This document shows positions 16,442 through 24,060 of a stretch of 64,000 nt of DNA, piece after piece. Source of the DNA: Mycobacterium sp. 236(2023) (GTDB lineage: Bacteria > Actinomycetota > Actinomycetes > Mycobacteriales > Mycobacteriaceae); the NCBI RefSeq assembly GCF_029623955.1, contig NZ_JARSBP010000005.1, positions 186,001 through 250,000 of the forward strand, in the 5' to 3' direction. A model generated the notes under the pieces. It ran no database searches. It had not been told where the DNA came from and saw nothing but the letters and a program-made list of their open reading frames with translations. The stretch's first letter is position 1, and each line of letters starts with the position of its first letter. Both the position numbers and the translations under genes were made by a program.

Positions 16442-17155
16442 ATGAAATTGGCAGGCGCCACGGCCTTGGTCACCGGTTCCAATCGCGGCATCGGCTTGCA
16501 TTTCGCGACCGAACTCCTGCGCCGCGGGGCCAAGGTCTACGCCACGGCGCGACGGCCCGAGCTCGTGAACATCCCGGGGGCCGAAGTGCTCCGCTTGGAC
16601 ATCATGGATCCGGAGTCTGTCCGGGCCGCCGCTGAAATCGCCGAGGACGTCGATATTTTGATCAACAATGCGGCCGACACCGCGGGCGGCAATCTGGTGA
16701 CCGGCGACCTGGAGGCCATCCGCCACGTCATGGAATCGAACTACTTCGGCACGCTCAACGTCATCCGGGCATTCGCACCGGTTCTCGCGCGCAACGGCGG
16801 CGGATCCATCGTCAACGTGCTGTCGGCAGCCGCGTGGCTCACGGTTGACGGTAACACCGCCTACGCCGCGGCCAAGTCAGCCGAGTGGGGACTCACCAAC
16901 GGTGTGCGCCTCGAATTAGCCAGGCAGGGAACACATGTCGTCGGCCTCGTTCCCGGACTCATTGGAACTGAGACCTTGTACGACTTCGCCCGCAAGGTCG
17001 GGATCGACTTCCCCGAAGGCGCGGTCACTGAACCGGCCGCACTTGTCGAACTGGCGCTCGACGGACTGGAGGCAGGCGAGATCGAGATCGCCGACGCGAT
17101 CGGCCTGCAGGCCAAGGCCACATTGGCGGGGCCGCCGCAGGCCTTCACTCTCTGA
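16442..17155 (+). CDS. Short-chain dehydrogenase/reductase
   Basis: About 237 residues from ATG 16442, preceded by GGAGGA; the frame's earlier start has no ribosome site and overlaps the operator. Classical SDR features are present: the TGSNRGIG nucleotide-binding loop at residues 10-17, an acidic DIMD segment, INNAAD, and the active-site pair YAAAK near residue 142 after NVLSAAAWL. It is an NAD(P)-dependent oxidoreductase of unknown substrate. It is probably co-transcribed with the alpha/beta hydrolase that follows by 37 bases, and controlled by the divergent TetR through two operators. Confidence 0.92.
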   Translation: MKLAGATALVTGSNRGIGLHFATELLRRGAKVYATARRPELVNIPGAEVLRLDIMDPESVRAAAEIAEDVDILINNAADTAGGNLVTGDLEAIRHVMESNYFGTLNVIRAFAPVLARNGGGSIVNVLSAAAWLTVDGNTAYAAAKSAEWGLTNGVRLELARQGTHVVGLVPGLIGTETLYDFARKVGIDFPEGAVTEPAALVELALDGLEAGEIEIADAIGLQAKATLAGPPQAFTL

Positions 17156-17192
17156 GGCTCGCCACGCCGGCCGGGTCCTTTATGTTCAGAAT

Positions 17193-18008
17193 GTGCCGGA
17201 ACTGAATGCGCGACTCGCCCGTCCCCACGCCTCGATCGCATTCGCAGACAGCGGTGGCACCGGCACGCCCGTCGTACTCATCCACGGCGCCGGCGCCGAC
17301 CATTCGATCTTCGAAGCGCAGGCAACCGCGCTCGTACAGCGGGGTTTTCGCGTCATCGCGTGGGATCTTCGCGGACACGGACAGTCGACGCTCGCCGAGG
17401 GCGTGCTTTTCACCGGGTCGGACGCACTCGCCGACATGCGCGCGCTGTTGGGCGAGTGCAATGTCAACCGGCCTGTACTGGTGGGGCATTCACTGGGCGG
17501 AAACATGGCGCAGACCTTGGCCCACGACCATCCTGAACTCGTTAGCGCAGTGGTCGTCATGGATTCGACGTGGAACACCGGCCCACTGACAAAATTCGAG
17601 CGCTTGTCGCTTCGGTTGGCCGCCCCCTTACTTTCGCTGATCCCTGCCGGGCGCCTTCCCAATGTTCTGGCGCGAGCATCAGCGGTGACTCCGGACGCCG
17701 TCGAGCGGGCCGCGACAATCTTCGCCCACATGCCCAAACGCAGGTTCATCCAGGTGTGGCGAGCGACAATATCCTTCATCGAACCCCAACCGCAGCTGCG
17801 GTTCCCGGTACCGCTCGCGCTTGTCCGCGGCGCCGAGGACCGCACCGGAAACATCGCCGATGCGATGCCTCGCTGGGCCGCCGCCGACCGCGTTCGCGAG
17901 CAAGTCATCCCCCATGCCGGTCACCTCGTGACATGGGATGCTCCCGATCAGACATCGCGCACCCTGATCCACATTCTCGAAGACTGGAACATGGCACCCG
18001 CCGAGTAA
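17193..18008 (+). CDS. Alpha/beta hydrolase
   Basis: About 271 residues. The start is taken as GTG 17193 because the open frame upstream overlaps the SDR gene; the ribosome site is weak. The alpha/beta-hydrolase fold shows the oxyanion motif LIHGAGADHS, the strand-turn AWDLRGHGQS, the nucleophile elbow VGHSLGGNM with the catalytic serine, and the catalytic histidine in PHAGHLVTW. These enzymes hydrolyse esters, lactones or C-C bonds; the substrate is unknown. It pairs with the SDR, and both are probably derepressed together by the TetR. Confidence 0.85.
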   Translation: MPELNARLARPHASIAFADSGGTGTPVVLIHGAGADHSIFEAQATALVQRGFRVIAWDLRGHGQSTLAEGVLFTGSDALADMRALLGECNVNRPVLVGHSLGGNMAQTLAHDHPELVSAVVVMDSTWNTGPLTKFERLSLRLAAPLLSLIPAGRLPNVLARASAVTPDAVERAATIFAHMPKRRFIQVWRATISFIEPQPQLRFPVPLALVRGAEDRTGNIADAMPRWAAADRVREQVIPHAGHLVTWDAPDQTSRTLIHILEDWNMAPAE

Positions 18009-18050
18009 CAGTGGTCGCGATGCTTCGCGGCCGACGTCGATGCGAAACCG

Positions 18051-18482
18051 TTACTCCTTGGAGTAGTCGACGCTGAGCCAGTGCTCGGGGCGCATCCGGA
18101 AGAGGAGCGATTCGGCGTCGGGATGGTCCTTCGCGAACGACTCCGTGAACTCGTTGCCCCCCTCCTCACCGAGATAGCGAACGGCGATCGCGCGCATCGT
18201 GGCGTCATCGGCCGTCTCGATAGCGATCACCGGTCCCTCGGCGCTGACGTAGCGGTACGGGTACGTCTCGTCCTGAGCGGTGATGGTGAAGCGCCGGGCC
18301 GCAGTGATCAGGCGCGCCTTGAGCGACCCGGCCAAGCTGGAGACAAGCACCTCGCCGCCAGGCTCATAGGCATACCAGATCGGTACCGACAGCGGTGCGC
18401 GGTCAGGGCGTTCGACGGCGATCACGCCGACATGCAGATCGGCCAAGTAGGTCTCGCGTTCCGTGCTGCTCATCTTCGACAT
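18051..18482 (-). CDS. PPOX-type (pyridoxamine-oxidase-like) protein
   Basis: A 143-residue split-beta-barrel protein of the pyridoxamine 5'-phosphate oxidase superfamily. It has the usual opening (ETYLADLHVGVIAVERPDRA), the PLSVPIWYAY strand that lines the flavin or F420 pocket, and TAQDETYPYRYVSAEGPVI. Mycobacteria use many of these as F420-, heme- or FMN-dependent reductases; the cofactor cannot be told here. Two starts three codons apart (18482 and 18473) are possible. It is downstream of the MerR gene on the same strand, 67 bases after its stop. Confidence 0.8.
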   Translation of the reverse strand: MSKMSSTERETYLADLHVGVIAVERPDRAPLSVPIWYAYEPGGEVLVSSLAGSLKARLITAARRFTITAQDETYPYRYVSAEGPVIAIETADDATMRAIAVRYLGEEGGNEFTESFAKDHPDAESLLFRMRPEHWLSVDYSKE

Positions 18483-18549
18483 GATCAGACCAACCGAGTG
18501 GCACCCGTCACGATTCCCGGTCCAAGCGGCGAGCGCTTGTGCATGTCTG

Positions 18550-19377
18550 TCATTTCGAGGGCGCAGTGGTGTGGAAGATCGGCCAGCAGATCTCGGTGGC
18601 CGTGAACCTCCCCGGATCTGTTGCCGTGCCACCGATGTAGTGTTCGCGGATGGGCCCCTGATCGCTGATCAGGTGCTCGTTGACATAGATCCCCAGGGCT
18701 GCGTAACTGCGGTCGATCCCATCATGGCCGCCGGAGTGGGTGAGCACCGCGAATTCGGTCTTGGGTAAGACCTCGGGGTGGATACCCTCCGGGGGATCCG
18801 CGGATGTTGGTGCTTGGACGAACATGGTTGCGCTGCCGTGCTGTTCGAGAAACAGCGCGCGCTCGTAGAGGCCGCCCGGCACCACCGCGGTGGGCGTGCC
18901 TGTGGCCGTGGCGACGGCATCGTGCAGCGTGGTGAGCGACGCGCCGAACCAGTCATCGATCTCGGAGACGTCGATGGTGGCGCAGACCGACCAGACGGCG
19001 AGCTCCGGTTCGTGGCGCACCGTAACGTCGGCGGGAGTACTTGCGGGGGAGAGCAATTCGCGCAGGGCACCCACCGTCTCGCGCGTTTGTTGCAGCTGCG
19101 CCTCCATCTGTTCCAGATGGGTGGTGATGATGTCGGTGCGGGCACCGGCGTCTTCGGTGCTCAGGAGCGCCTTGATGTCGGGAATGGACATGCCCAGGGA
19201 GCGGAATCGGCGGATGATGTGAGCATGGTCGACCTGGCTGGTGTCGTAGAAGCGATATCCGGAGTGGGGGTCGATGTGGGCGGGTTCGAGAATGCCGAGG
19301 TCGTGATAGTGACGTAGTGCTTTCCTGCTCAAGCTGGTCATCACGGCGAAGTCACCGATCGAGACCTGCGCTCCCAT
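18550..19377 (-). CDS. MerR-family regulator with GyrI-like effector domain
   Basis: A 275-residue BmrR/BltR-type regulator. The N-terminal 70 residues form the winged helix (SIGDFAVMTSLSRKALRHYH, then GYRFYDTSQVDHAHIIRRF). A coiled coil follows (DIITTHLEQMEAQLQQTRET). The C-terminal 150 residues are the effector-binding domain of the GyrI/SOUL-like type (GGLYERALFLEQHG, EFAVLTHSGGHDGIDRSYA, TATEICWPIF). Such proteins activate by twisting promoters with long spacers and often sense amphipathic drugs. It is divergent from the SnoaL-SDR operon. A degraded copy of its effector domain lies at 40559-41118. Confidence 0.92.
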   Translation of the reverse strand: MGAQVSIGDFAVMTSLSRKALRHYHDLGILEPAHIDPHSGYRFYDTSQVDHAHIIRRFRSLGMSIPDIKALLSTEDAGARTDIITTHLEQMEAQLQQTRETVGALRELLSPASTPADVTVRHEPELAVWSVCATIDVSEIDDWFGASLTTLHDAVATATGTPTAVVPGGLYERALFLEQHGSATMFVQAPTSADPPEGIHPEVLPKTEFAVLTHSGGHDGIDRSYAALGIYVNEHLISDQGPIREHYIGGTATDPGRFTATEICWPIFHTTAPSK

Positions 19378-19418
19378 GACACCCTCCTTGATCTGCGCTC
19401 CGCGTTATTGGCAGCGCC

Positions 19419-19449
19419 ATAGTGGAGTCTCCCCCAGGGGCAAGGTCAA
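19419..19449 (-). promoter_or_regulatory. MerR-type promoter of the regulator gene
   Basis: On the minus strand: -35 TTGACC (19449-19444), a 19-base spacer containing the dyad CCCCTGGGGG, then -10 CACTAT (19424-19419). A 19-base spacer is the hallmark of MerR-controlled promoters. It lies 41 bases upstream of the regulator start. Confidence 0.7.
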
Positions 19450-19464
19450 CAGTGCGGCCCCGGC

Positions 19465-19495
19465 TTGACCCTCCCCCTGGGGGAAGCTCCACCGT
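19465..19495 (+). promoter_or_regulatory. MerR-type promoter of the SnoaL-SDR operon
   Basis: On the plus strand: -35 TTGACC (19465-19470), a 19-base spacer containing the dyad CCCCCTGGGGG, then -10-like CACCGT (19490-19495), immediately before ATG 19502. It mirrors the promoter on the other strand, so one MerR dimer type probably controls both directions. Confidence 0.65.
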
Positions 19496-19501
19496 GGGGT
19501 C

Positions 19502-19846
19502 ATGACCATCACCACAGACTGGGATGCGCTCCCAGAGACCGTTAGAACGTTCATGAAGGCGCTCGATGCCCGTGAGGTAGAGCAGGCGCTGGCCACGCTG
19601 AGCAACGATGCCGTGGTGACCGACGAGGGCCACGACTACACCGGGCATGACGAGATCGGGTCCTGGATCGCGACTGCGGCCAGCGAGTACACGTACACCG
19701 CCGAGTTCACCGGCGCGAGGCCGACCGACGCTGGCGTCGATGTCGGGCAGCATCTGGAGGGCGACTTCCCCGGCGGGGTCGCCGACCTTCAGTATCGCTT
19801 CACCCTGGACGGCACCGTCATCGGCCGGGTGGTGATCGAGCCATGA
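19502..19846 (+). CDS. SnoaL/NTF2-like protein
   Basis: A 114-residue cone-fold protein of the SnoaL/NTF2-like superfamily. The pattern is a helical start (ALPETVRTFMKALDAREVEQ), a DAVVTDEGHDYTGHDEIGSW segment typical of the family, and a C-terminal sheet ending in YRFTLDGTVIGRVVIEP. Members act as isomerases, hydratases or binding proteins; nothing identifies the ligand. The stop overlaps the following SDR start by ATGA, indicating translational coupling. Expression is predicted to depend on the divergent MerR. The start lies only seven bases after the -10-like box, so the transcript may have almost no leader. Confidence 0.8.
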   Translation: MTITTDWDALPETVRTFMKALDAREVEQALATLSNDAVVTDEGHDYTGHDEIGSWIATAASEYTYTAEFTGARPTDAGVDVGQHLEGDFPGGVADLQYRFTLDGTVIGRVVIEP

Positions 19847-20682
19847 GCCGGCGCTGGTTCATCACGGGCGGCACACCCGGCAACTTCGGGACGGCGTTCG
19901 CCGAGGCGGCGCTGGAGGTGGGTGACCGCGTAACACTCACATCCCGGCGGCCGCAGGAGCTGGCGACGTGGGCGCGGCAATACGGCGACCGTGTCCTGGT
20001 CGTTTCGCTGGATGTCACCGATGCAGCGCAGGTGCTGGAGGCGGTGCGTACAGCGGAGGAACACTTCGGCGGTATCGATGTTCTGGTCAACAACGCAGGC
20101 CGTGGTTGGTACGGATCGATCGAAGGGATGGACGAGTCCTCGGTGCGGGCAATGTTCGAGCTGAACTTCTTCGCGGTGCTGTCGGTGACGCGGGCGGTGC
20201 TCCCCGGGATGCGCACCCGCGGGAACGGGTGGATCGTCAACGTGTCGTCGGTGGCCGGGCTTGTCTCGGCGGTCGGCTTCGGCTACTACAGCGCCACGAA
20301 GTTCGCCATCGAGGCCGTCACCGATGCGCTGCGCGACGAGGTCGCTGACCAGGGCATCCGCGTGCTGACGGTCGAGCCGGGGGCGTTCCGCACCAACGCC
20401 TACGCCGGCTTCGCCGACGAGCCGGTCTCGGAGGCGATTCCCGACTATCACGACATGCTGGAACAGGTCCGTGCCACCTTCGTCGGGATGGACGGTGTAC
20501 AGCCCGGCGATCCGCACCGCGGCGCCCGCGCGGTGATCGCGGCGATGGCCCAGGACCCGCCTCCCTCTCGGCTGGTCCTGGGCAACGGCGGCTACGACGC
20601 CGTAATCGATTCGCTGCAGCAGAACCTGGCCGACATCAGCTCCAACGAAACCCTCTCTCGCAGCGCCGATTTCCCTTCCTAA
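19843..20682 (+). CDS. Short-chain dehydrogenase/reductase
   Basis: A 279-residue SDR. The N-terminal nucleotide loop is unusual, TGGTPGNFG rather than TGxxxGIG, a form seen in SDR family oxidoreductases of the 'oxidoreductase/KR-like' subgroup. The rest is canonical: DVTDAAQV, LVNNAGRGWYGSIEGMD, active site NVSSVAGLV followed by YYSATK, and a longer C-terminal lobe ending near residue 270. The substrate is unknown. It overlaps the SnoaL gene by four bases, is under the MerR promoter, and is followed convergently by the alkylsulfatase remnant. Confidence 0.9.
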   Translation: MSRRWFITGGTPGNFGTAFAEAALEVGDRVTLTSRRPQELATWARQYGDRVLVVSLDVTDAAQVLEAVRTAEEHFGGIDVLVNNAGRGWYGSIEGMDESSVRAMFELNFFAVLSVTRAVLPGMRTRGNGWIVNVSSVAGLVSAVGFGYYSATKFAIEAVTDALRDEVADQGIRVLTVEPGAFRTNAYAGFADEPVSEAIPDYHDMLEQVRATFVGMDGVQPGDPHRGARAVIAAMAQDPPPSRLVLGNGGYDAVIDSLQQNLADISSNETLSRSADFPS

Positions 20683-20782
20683 TCGGCCGACTGAGCAGGA
20701 CACACTCCTCCGGTTTGGCCGCTATTACCGCGTCATCTGACCGTTGAGCAACATGCGGTCCCGCCAGCCGTGATGATCTCCA

Positions 20783-21856
20783 CTATCGATAGCGCTGCGG
20801 CGACGTTTCGCGGGGCCGGGTCACCACCGGGAAGAAGAACGGGAACGCCGTTCGCAGCGCGAGCAGTGACATGAGGACGTCCACGTGGCCGGCGACGGAC
20901 ACCGTATCCAGTGCCTGTGCCGGGTCGTCACTGAGCAACAGTCCGGTGACGGCGGCGTGGTCACCGCTGACGGTGACGTCCGGCTCCTCTGCCATCCGGC
21001 CCGATGCGTTGAGCACCTGCCGATTCAGCACCAGGCTGCGTTTCTCGCCGGTGTCGGTGACATCGACGTTGACCGTCAGTGATATTCCGGCGGCGCGATC
21101 CGAGTCCATGGCGATGCCGAGGTAGTCGAACACCGCATCGAGCGGCACGCTGCCGGACAGCCCGCTGGGCGAGGGTCCCCGCATGCAGGGGTCGGGCACG
21201 CCCTCGCGGAGCTCCTTGGCGCCGACAAGGTAGAAGTTGCGCCACGTGCCGGCCTCGGATTGGTAGCCGAGTTGCTCGAATGCGTCGGCCTGTAGGCAGC
21301 GGGCCTGCGCGCAGTCCGGGTTCGCATACACCGCATGTTGTAGAAGCTGTGCAGCCCAACGGTATTCGCCGCTTTCGAACGCCGCGCGGGCATGACCCAC
21401 CACTGCGTCGACGCCGCCCATCAACTCGACGTAGCGCGGTGCGGCTGCGGTGGGTGTCAACGGGTTCAGCTCCGCGGGGTTGCCGCTGAAGAAGCCTAGG
21501 TAGTAGTTGTACACGGCGCGGGCGTTGTGGCTGACGGTGCCGTAGTAGTCCCTGGTCGCCCACGGTTTCGCCAGCACCGGCGGCAAGGTCACCGCCTCGC
21601 CCATCTCGGCGAGTGTGTAGCCGCGGTTGGCCAGGTGCAGGATACGGTCGTGGATGAACTTGAGCACGTCGCGGTAGTCGGTGATGAACTGGCGCACCCG
21701 CTCGTTGCCCCACACCGGCCACTGGTGCTGGATGAACAGGACCTCGGCGTCATCACCCCAGGTGCCGAGCATCTGATCGAGGTATTTCACCCACAGTAGG
21801 GCGTCGCGGGTCTTGGTGCCGCGCAACGTGTACAGGTTGTGCAGCGCGTGCAGCAA
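20783..21856 (-). pseudogene. Truncated alkyl/aryl-sulfatase (BDS1/SdsA1 family), N-terminal half lost
   Basis: 357 codons remain, corresponding to the C-terminal half of a sulfatase that is normally about 620-660 residues. Visible are the helical dimerisation/middle domain (NLYTLRGTKTRDALLWVKYL, then FIQHQWPVWGNERV, then RGYTLAEMGEAVTLPP) and the SCP2-like C-terminal domain (LNRQVLNASGRMAEEPDVTV). The N-terminal metallo-beta-lactamase part with the HxHxDH zinc ligands is absent: the frame is blocked by an in-frame TGA about 14 codons upstream of the first possible start (TTG 21856). The active enzyme removes sulfate from alkyl sulfates such as SDS; this copy should be inactive. Confidence 0.8.
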
Positions 21857-21942
21857 TTCGTCGGCGGCGCACTGCGTTCCGGGCGTCGGGGCCGTTCACA
21901 GGTGAGAGGTCCTTTCGGTTCGGGGTGGGCACGAACTCAATC

Positions 21943-21978
21943 TGATGATACCGTCGTAACTGACGAAATCATCATAAC
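21943..21978. promoter_or_regulatory. Operator region of the aromatic operon (shared 21-bp motif)
   Basis: AACTGACGAAATCATCATAAC (21958-21978) is a near-palindrome centred on TGACGA/TCATCA; its reverse complement matches 29160-29180 upstream of the metallo-hydrolase gene at 20 of 21 positions. A weaker copy, TGATGATACCGTCG, sits just upstream at 21943-21956. The operon's own TetR at 26518 is the most likely ligand (inference). Confidence 0.65.
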
Positions 21979-21994
21979 TATGAAGGAGGTGGCC

Positions 21995-23125
21995 ATGACA
22001 GCTGCTGTCGACGCACATCACGACCTGCATTCCGAGGGCGGCGCCCTGCACGGCGAGCACCCCGGACGGGGGCGCAATCCCCTGATCAAAGTCGCGGACA
22101 TCGCGTGGCTGGAGTTCGAGAAGCCCGACCTCCTGCGCGCCGAGGCATTCGCCAGGGCTTTCGGGTTCCAGACCGCTCTGCGCACCCCGGACGAGATCCA
22201 CCTGCGCGGCACTCGCGCCGGTTCGCCCGCGGTGATCATCCGGCGCGCCGGGCAGACGAAGTTCACCGGCGTGGCGTTCCGCGCCCAGGACGAGATCGAT
22301 GTGCTGCGACTGGCTGACGCCGTGGGAGCGCCCACCCGGCGACTGCCCGAGACGCTCGGCGGGGTTGCGGTTCAGTTGACGGATCCCAGCGGCTGCCCGG
22401 TCCAGGTGGTCGCGGGCATGCACCAGCTCCCGGAACTTCCTGAGCAGCAACAGGTTACGATGAATTCCGGCGCAGCTGTGCAGCGCATGAACACCACCGT
22501 ACGGCCACCGCGGATACCTGCGCGGATCCAGCGGCTGGGGCATGTCGTCCTGCAGTCCAATCGCTACTTGGCCACCCTCAACTGGTACCTGGACAACCTC
22601 GGGATGATCGTCAGCGACTTCCTGTATTTCCCGGGGCAGCGTGAGCGGGGCCCGGCGATGAGTTTCATCCGATGTGACCTCGGTTCGGTGCCCGCCGACC
22701 ACCACACGCTGGCCCTGGCGCTGGGTCCCGCCAACCGCTATGTCCATTCCGCCTACCAGGTCAGTGATCTCGACGCGCTGGCCGCCGGAGGTGAGTACCT
22801 ACGTGACCGCGGATATCTGCGGTCGTGGGGAATAGGACGGCACATCCAGGGCAGTCAGTTGTTCGATTACTGGCGTGATCCGGATGGATTCCTGGTCGAA
22901 CACTTCACCGACGGCGACATGTTCGACAACTCCCTCGAGCCTGGCTGGGGGCCGTTCACGGCGTCAGGTCTGGCGCAGTGGGGGCCTCCTGTCACCAGCG
23001 ACTTCCTGGAATCCGGCCCCAAAAACGCTCGTATGCAATTGCTTTCCATGATCAGCGCACTTCGTGACGACAACGAATTCGACATCCACCGCCTCATCGG
23101 CCTGATGAAAGTAGCGACCTCATGA
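21995..23125 (+). CDS. Extradiol dioxygenase, VOC superfamily (two-domain)
   Basis: About 376 residues from ATG 21995, with AAGGAGGT immediately upstream. It has the two tandem VOC barrels of type I extradiol dioxygenases. The metal ligands of the C-terminal barrel are visible: His in RLGHVVLQS, His in ADHHTLALAL, and Glu in DGFLVEHFTDGD. The N-terminal barrel (DIAWLEFEKPDLLRAEAFA) lacks ligands, as expected. Such enzymes cleave catechols meta to the hydroxyls, giving a yellow semialdehyde. It is the first gene of a tightly coupled operon (next start overlaps by ATGA). The preferred catechol is unknown; the long N-terminal leader is unusual. Confidence 0.85.
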   Translation: MTAAVDAHHDLHSEGGALHGEHPGRGRNPLIKVADIAWLEFEKPDLLRAEAFARAFGFQTALRTPDEIHLRGTRAGSPAVIIRRAGQTKFTGVAFRAQDEIDVLRLADAVGAPTRRLPETLGGVAVQLTDPSGCPVQVVAGMHQLPELPEQQQVTMNSGAAVQRMNTTVRPPRIPARIQRLGHVVLQSNRYLATLNWYLDNLGMIVSDFLYFPGQRERGPAMSFIRCDLGSVPADHHTLALALGPANRYVHSAYQVSDLDALAAGGEYLRDRGYLRSWGIGRHIQGSQLFDYWRDPDGFLVEHFTDGDMFDNSLEPGWGPFTASGLAQWGPPVTSDFLESGPKNARMQLLSMISALRDDNEFDIHRLIGLMKVATS

Positions 23126-24060
23126 CCATCTCCATTCTGAAGACCGCGGACTCCTGGTGGGTCAAGACCGATGCCGGCCATGCCGCCGAGATCAGCACCA
23201 AAGCCACGACCACCGGCCAGATCTTGGCCGACCGCACCGCCATCATCGCTGCTGCCTCCGGGACACCTGTGGCGATCGAGCAACTCAATCTGGTCTCACC
23301 CATCACCGCACCTTGTCGCGTGGTGGCGCAGATGACCAATTTCGAGTCCCACGTGGTGGATTCGAACATGGATCCGGCATCCGTCCCGCTGACGTTCTTC
23401 CGGAAGTCGTCGGCATCGATCAGCGGGCCCACCGACGACATCGTCAAACCCCAACACGTCAAATTCATGGACTACGAGGTGGAGATCGGTCTGGTGATCG
23501 CCACCGACATGCCGGTGGGAACCACGGTGACCGATCTGAACCTTTCCGACTATGTGGCCGGTCTGGTGGTCACCAACGACGTCTCCGCCCGGGACATCCA
23601 GCTGCCGCAGACCCAGTTCTACGAAGCCAAGTCGTACCCGACCTTCACCCCGACGGGACCGGAACTGGTGCTGCTGGATGCCAAGGAGCTCAGGCGGTTC
23701 GGCGATCTGCGCCTGCGCCTGTCGGTCAACGACGAGCAGCGGCAGAACGCGTTGGTGGAAGGTGACATGCTCTACCGCCCGCTGCAAGCGCTGCAGTCGC
23801 TGACCCGCTTCCAGACCCTGGCGGCCGGTGATCTGATCCTCACCGGGACCCCGATCGGCACCGCCCTGAGCGCGCCGCCCAAGGTCGTCGAGAAGATCGG
23901 CGCGCTGCTGCCGCCCGCACTGAAATGGAAGAGCTTCTTCACCTCCCAGGCCAAGAACCCCAAGTACCTGCGCGACGGTGATCTGGTCGAAGCCTCGGTG
24001 TCCACCGATGACGGCGCCATCGACCTCGGCGTGCAGCGAATGAAGGTCAGGTACGCGTGA
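23122..24060 (+). CDS. Fumarylacetoacetate hydrolase (FAH) family enzyme
   Basis: A 312-residue protein with the FAH C-terminal fold. The metal-binding motif appears as MDYEVEIGLVIATD, with the conserved DVSARDIQ, a lysine-rich KSYPTFTPTGPELV, and the late DLILTGTPIGT typical of the family. In meta-cleavage pathways FAH proteins serve as hydrolases, 2-hydroxydienoate hydratases or decarboxylases; here it would process the ring-cleavage product. It overlaps the dioxygenase stop by four bases and is followed by another GTGA overlap, so the three genes are translationally coupled. Confidence 0.88.
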   Translation: MTISILKTADSWWVKTDAGHAAEISTKATTTGQILADRTAIIAAASGTPVAIEQLNLVSPITAPCRVVAQMTNFESHVVDSNMDPASVPLTFFRKSSASISGPTDDIVKPQHVKFMDYEVEIGLVIATDMPVGTTVTDLNLSDYVAGLVVTNDVSARDIQLPQTQFYEAKSYPTFTPTGPELVLLDAKELRRFGDLRLRLSVNDEQRQNALVEGDMLYRPLQALQSLTRFQTLAAGDLILTGTPIGTALSAPPKVVEKIGALLPPALKWKSFFTSQAKNPKYLRDGDLVEASVSTDDGAIDLGVQRMKVRYA

